Assembly (NCBI RefSeq): GCF_002775205.1
Contig: NC_036457.1
Location: 6,712,024 to 6,776,023, forward strand
Reading direction: 5' to 3'
Length of the DNA stretch: 64,000 nt
DNA from: Xiphophorus maculatus
Taxonomy: Eukaryota > Chordata > Actinopteri > Cyprinodontiformes > Poeciliidae
Positions 60,797 to 64,000 of the stretch are shown piece after piece. The position numbers and the translations under genes were made by a program. Position 1 is the stretch's first letter. Every line of letters begins with the position of its first letter. The notes beneath the pieces were generated by a model, which saw only the letters and a program-made list of their open reading frames with translations, had not been told where the DNA came from and ran no database searches.

Positions 60797-61069
60797 TGCA
60801 TTTCACCAAACAAACATAACATGCTTTGCATCTGTCAGTTTCCTGCAACCAAAATTTGTTATTTAAATGTGGAATTCAGTGCACATCTAATACAAAGCTT
60901 GTCTTTCAAATATTACATTAATTTTTTGATGCCTACTTCATTTGTATTGTTTCATTTATTATTTTTTAGAATACCGTAATAAAATCCTAGTTATTCCAAG
61001 AATATGTGGTGCCATGCTAGTCTTTCTAGACAAAAAATAAAGCAATTGAAACATTCTTATTACATGTCT

Positions 61070-61215
61070 TAATGGACAGAGGTGGGACCAAGCTACTGTT
61101 TTTCACATCATAAATAATTTTCCAAGTAAAGATATGCAAGTTAAAGTGACGTCCAAGGTAAGAGATTCGGATCCCAAGTCAGATCCAAGCCCTCAACTTT
61201 AAATTCTGCACTTTA
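61070..61215 (+). repeat. Fish interspersed repeat (GGTGGGACCAAG ... type), decayed
   Basis: GGACAGAGGTGGGACCAAGC, followed by AAGTGACGTCCAAGGTAAG, CCCAAGTCAGATCCAAGCCC and ACAAGTCAGT, resembles a common teleost repeat rich in CAAGTC words. Confidence 0.5.
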
Positions 61216-62029
61216 ACAAGTCAGTTGAACAAATATGTAATTTCATCTTTTAGTGATAATTAAAGCTTTTTAGAATTCATGAGCTGATATTTAAAAGGGG
61301 ATTTTGTCTGCCAAAACAAACCACAAAATAATTGAACATCCAATTTCTGTTTTTCACTATGAATTTTAATCAAAACAACCACTAAATTGAGAAAGTAAAG
61401 AGCAGACTGATCAATTATAATCATTTATTTCCATGCAAAGTAAAAATTATATTTATTTTTTTAATATGTTTATTAGATATTTTGAACATTTATAGAAACA
61501 GAGAAAAGGAAAGAACAATAACAGGACAAAACTTATACAGCACTGATACAGAAAACAAAACCGGAGGCATGTACATAAATTACAGCAATCATATGAGAAA
61601 AGTAACCAATTTATACATAAACTCAAACATATACATAATTCGGATTCACATTACTGATTTTTTAATTTTGAAGTATTCAAGAATACGTTCCCATCTTTTT
61701 TTTAAAGCATAGAATTTCCCATTCAGAAAGTATGTCAATCTTATATGCATTTATTTTATTTATATTTATCTTTTCAACCTACAACTATACAAACATTCCA
61801 ATGTATTAAAAACTTATTGCTAAGTAGGAATACTTTCTTTATATGTTTCTTTGGCAACTTGATTTGTGGTAAAGCAAACACAGTAACTCAAATCACAATT
61901 CAAATATGACTCAACTGGCTTTAGGTTCATATTACTGCATATTTTTATGCTTGAATAATTTATTAAATCTGTCTGCTTATTATACGGGGAATCGTGGTTT
62001 TAGAGGGTGCAACCCGACACTTTATAGAT

Positions 62030-62165
62030 TTGGTTTTGTTAAAACATTTTCCTTCCTACTCACAGTGGTATTACTTTATGTTGGTCCAACATAAAGTAAT
62101 CCAAACAAACATTCTGAAATATGCAGTAAGGTGACAAAGAGTGAAATAGTTTGAGAAGTGTGAAT
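62030..62165 (+). mobile_element. Terminal fragment of a Tc1-like element
   Basis: TTTTCCTTCCTACTCACAGT, CTTTATGTTGGTCCAACATA, AAGTAATCC, GTGACAAAGAGTGAAATAG and GAGAAGTGTGAATTATTTTG follow the outer end of the common fish Tc1-like family (CCTTCCACTTCACAATTATG ... TTGTGTTGGTCTATCACATAA ... GGGGTGTGAATACTTTTGCA). A palindrome has arisen within it at 62,070-62,100. Confidence 0.5.
62070..62100. repeat. Perfect 15-bp inverted repeat, 1-nt centre
   Basis: ATTACTTTATGTTGG (62,070-62,084), a single T, then the exact reverse complement (62,086-62,100). Confidence 0.92.
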
Positions 62166-62434
62166 TATTTTGTAATGCATTGCAGGGATCATTTGAAAGA
62201 GATCAACTACAATATATTGAAGCTGAAGATATAATATTTGCTCATCATACTTTTATCTTTTATGTATTAGTAACCTCTGACGAAGAACAATTCCTAATAT
62301 TAAAAATAAAACGTTTCTGTTTCTTATAACAGCCTAAGTAATGTTTGCAAAACATGAATTATTTCAATTAAACATTTTTGAGCAACCTGTTCATCGGGAT
62401 AGACTGGTTCAGAATGCAAACGCATCTTTCCGTT

Positions 62435-62467
62435 GCATTCTGGGAGATGTAGGAGGAAACCGGAAGT
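62435..62467 (+). promoter_or_regulatory. slc35a1: ZNF143/SBS and ETS motifs in the slc35a1 promoter
   Basis: GCATTCTGGGAGATGTAG (62,435-62,452) is the reverse complement of CTACATCTCCCAGAATGC, matching the ACTACAWYTCCCAGMATGC motif bound by ZNF143/THAP11. Seven bases on, CCGGAAGT (62,460-62,467) matches the ETS/GABPA core. Both are about 140-170 bp upstream of the slc35a1 ATG. Such pairs are typical of TATA-less housekeeping promoters. Confidence 0.7.
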
Positions 62468-62603
62468 GAAGTTTTTTGTTGTGCTGCTGGTTTGGCCACT
62501 TTAATCGTTTAACTCCTGGTAGCTCTTCTGGTATATATGGCATGTAACAGGGGGAAGGTAACTGACTTCATTTCTTCTAGGACGGACATAAAGTTGTACG
62601 AAA

Positions 62604-63037
62604 ATGGCCGTAGGTAAGTCATTCACCTTATTTTTTTCCCCTCTGTAGTTATCACACTCTAGCAGGCTAGTGCTAGCTGCCGTGGCGTTTAGGGCTGAAG
62701 TAAAATTAGAATAAAGTAAAAAATATTCGCAACTAAAGCTTCTATAATACAGATCACTGTTCGCGCCACCGTTCTTCTTCTTAATAAAGTATTAACATTG
62801 AAAATGTCTACATTACATGCTATAAATAACTACATTTTGAACGTTTTTCTCCGCAGAAAACGTGAGTGTGGTCTTCAAGCTGTACTGCCTGGCAGTGATG
62901 ACGCTGGTGGCAGCTACGTACACTGTGGCATTAAGGTACACACGGACCATTTCATCAGGGGCCCTGTACTTCTCTACCACAGCGGTGTGCATCACTGAGG
63001 TCATTAAATTAATTCTGAGCCTTGGGATGCTGGCTAA
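62604..63037 (+). CDS. slc35a1: CMP-sialic acid transporter, N-terminal part (runs past window)
   Basis: Coding exon 1 (62,604-62,613) encodes MAV plus one base; exon 2 (62,857-63,037) continues ENVSVVFKLYCLAVMTLVAA, ALRYTRTISSGALYFSTTAV and CITEVIKLILSLGMLAK. This is the start of SLC35A1, a ten-helix Golgi antiporter that imports CMP-sialic acid in exchange for CMP and so supports sialylation. The first helix and the start of the second are visible; exon 2 ends at phase 2 (GCTAA/GTAAGT). The human protein is about 337 residues, so about 63 are seen. No further exon lies in the remaining 960 bp, which is occupied mostly by a transposon relic. No defect is seen in the visible part. Confidence 0.95.
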
Positions 63038-63091
63038 GTAAGTGTTTATCACATTTGATACAGTGCTGGATATATGTATTTACGTCTCTTT

Positions 63092-64000
63092 GAATTAGAA
63101 TATAATGGAACATTTTATTTCAGTAAATAAATGGATCTTATATGAATTCTCTACACATTGAAATATTTTAAGTGTTTATTTATGATCAATTAGATGATTA
63201 TGGCTTACAGCTAGTAAAATCCCCAAAAATCAGTCTCTGAAAATTTGACAACTATTAAAAATATTACAGAAATGCTTACAGAAAACAGCGTATTCTCCTA
63301 AAGATAATTGTTAAAGAAGCTAGGTGTTCAGAGTGCTGTATCAAATATATTGATGGAAAGTTAAGTGGAAGAAAACATGCACTAGAGAAAGGAGCAGTAA
63401 CAGGCATAACCTTTCCTTTGAAAGGATTGCTAGACACAATCAATGATATAGAAGAGGAAAATTAACAGGACATGATTTGCAGCTGGAGTCTGTGTTGCAA
63501 AAGCCACCCAGCACAAATATATCCAGGATTTGATTGTTTCATTCCATGTGACATCTGTCTCTGGTTCCAGAGACCGAATCGTCTTTCCAGGAATAATGAG
63601 GAAAATCACTGGTTTGTTGCTCAGTGGTGTTTTTTGTTTGTTTGTTTTCAAATTTCAAGCTCTATGCAACTGTCTGAGAGGACATTTTAGATCACTTCCC
63701 TTACATGCTTTATGGAAATTCTGATTTCATATTTCAGTGCATTCTCCTCACTGTCAAAAACACAAAAACCGTATTTATTGTTCTTAGTCTCTGAATGACA
63801 ATTTGATTGGTTAGCAACCCTGCCTGACCTAAACCCACAGATCTTTTATGGGGACCTAACAAGATGACAGAAAGACATCAAGCGCACCAATGTAGATTAG
63901 CATATGCTGCAATTAAAAAGAACCTTTGACCTCAATACCTCGGCTGTGCCGCAGGCACACCTCCTCCATGCAAAGCTGAATTTATACAGTTGTTCATGCG
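63092..64000 (+). mobile_element. Decayed Tc1-like transposon in slc35a1 intron, cut by window end
   Basis: The left end (GAATTAGAATATAATGGAAC, CTACACATTGAAATATTTTA, GATGATTATGGCTTACAGCT) is a known fish Tc1-like terminus. A transposase relic follows on the same strand: TCAAATATATTGATGGAAAG, TTAAGTGGAAGAAAACATGC, ATTTGATTGGTTAGCAACCC, TGACCTAAACCCACAG and CTCGGCTGTGCCGCAGGCAC. Translation gives recognisable pieces such as FDWLATLPDLNPQIFYGDL, where the catalytic Glu of NPIENLWG is lost. Numerous stops; the region between terminus and transposase is shortened. Non-functional. Confidence 0.75.

Larger units (their letters stand above)
60820..62430. other. Intergenic AT-rich DNA with repeat relics
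   Basis: No gene recognised. It contains the CAAGTC-rich repeat near 61.1 kb and a Tc1-like terminal fragment near 62.05 kb. A plus-strand frame at 61,482-61,712 (Asn/Tyr/Ile-rich) reflects AT composition. Confidence 0.5.

Noticed and set aside
61482-61712. Asn/Tyr/Ile-rich 76-codon frame
   Set aside because: Composition reflects AT-rich DNA; possibly the tail of an old LINE, but no reverse-transcriptase or endonuclease motif is visible.

Overview
The window is nuclear DNA of a ray-finned fish, most likely a percomorph teleost. It is AT-rich, its genes have many short exons with GT-AG introns, every recognisable protein is a vertebrate family member, and the background repeats are typical of fish: Tc1-like transposons, a tRNA-derived SINE-like repeat whose tail reads ATGGATGG, and many microsatellites. 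There is no bacterial-type operon, CRISPR array, rRNA or tRNA gene.

Layout. Bases 1-16,000 contain no gene I can identify; they hold microsatellites, decayed repeats and a purine tract. At 16,154-16,481 on the minus strand lies a CpG-containing start region with two short splice-compatible coding exons of an unknown gene. From 20.3 to 29.4 kb lies a short cytospin (SPECC1/SPECC1L) family gene (+). It faces grcc10/protein C10 (-, 29.7-33.7 kb) tail to tail; the second coding intron of grcc10 carries a nearly complete but inactive Tc1-like transposon. grcc10 and saysd1 (+, 33.9-35.4 kb) diverge from a short shared promoter. Then follow bpnt1 (+, 36.9-39.7 kb), the large multi-repeat phospholipase gene plb1 (-, 41.8-54.2 kb), a gene-free 4 kb, ypel5 (+, 58.5-60.8 kb) and the first two coding exons of slc35a1 (+, from 62.4 kb, running off the window), whose visible intron holds a second Tc1-like relic.

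The genes are independent housekeeping or membrane functions and not one pathway: cytoskeletal crosslinking (cytospin), a small conserved protein of unclear mechanism (C10), ER ribosome quality control (SAYSD1), phosphoadenosine-phosphate turnover (BPNT1), brush-border type lipid hydrolysis (PLB1), a CTLH-complex associated zinc protein (YPEL5) and Golgi CMP-sialic acid import (SLC35A1).

I did not find a previously undescribed system. The points most worth a second look are: the catalytic-site losses in two of the three PLB1 repeats; the short cytospin with a candidate N-myristoylation start; the unidentified two-exon start at 16.2-16.5 kb; the DD37E-spaced Tc1 element with double terminal repeats; and a set of perfect or near-perfect short hairpins scattered through non-coding DNA.
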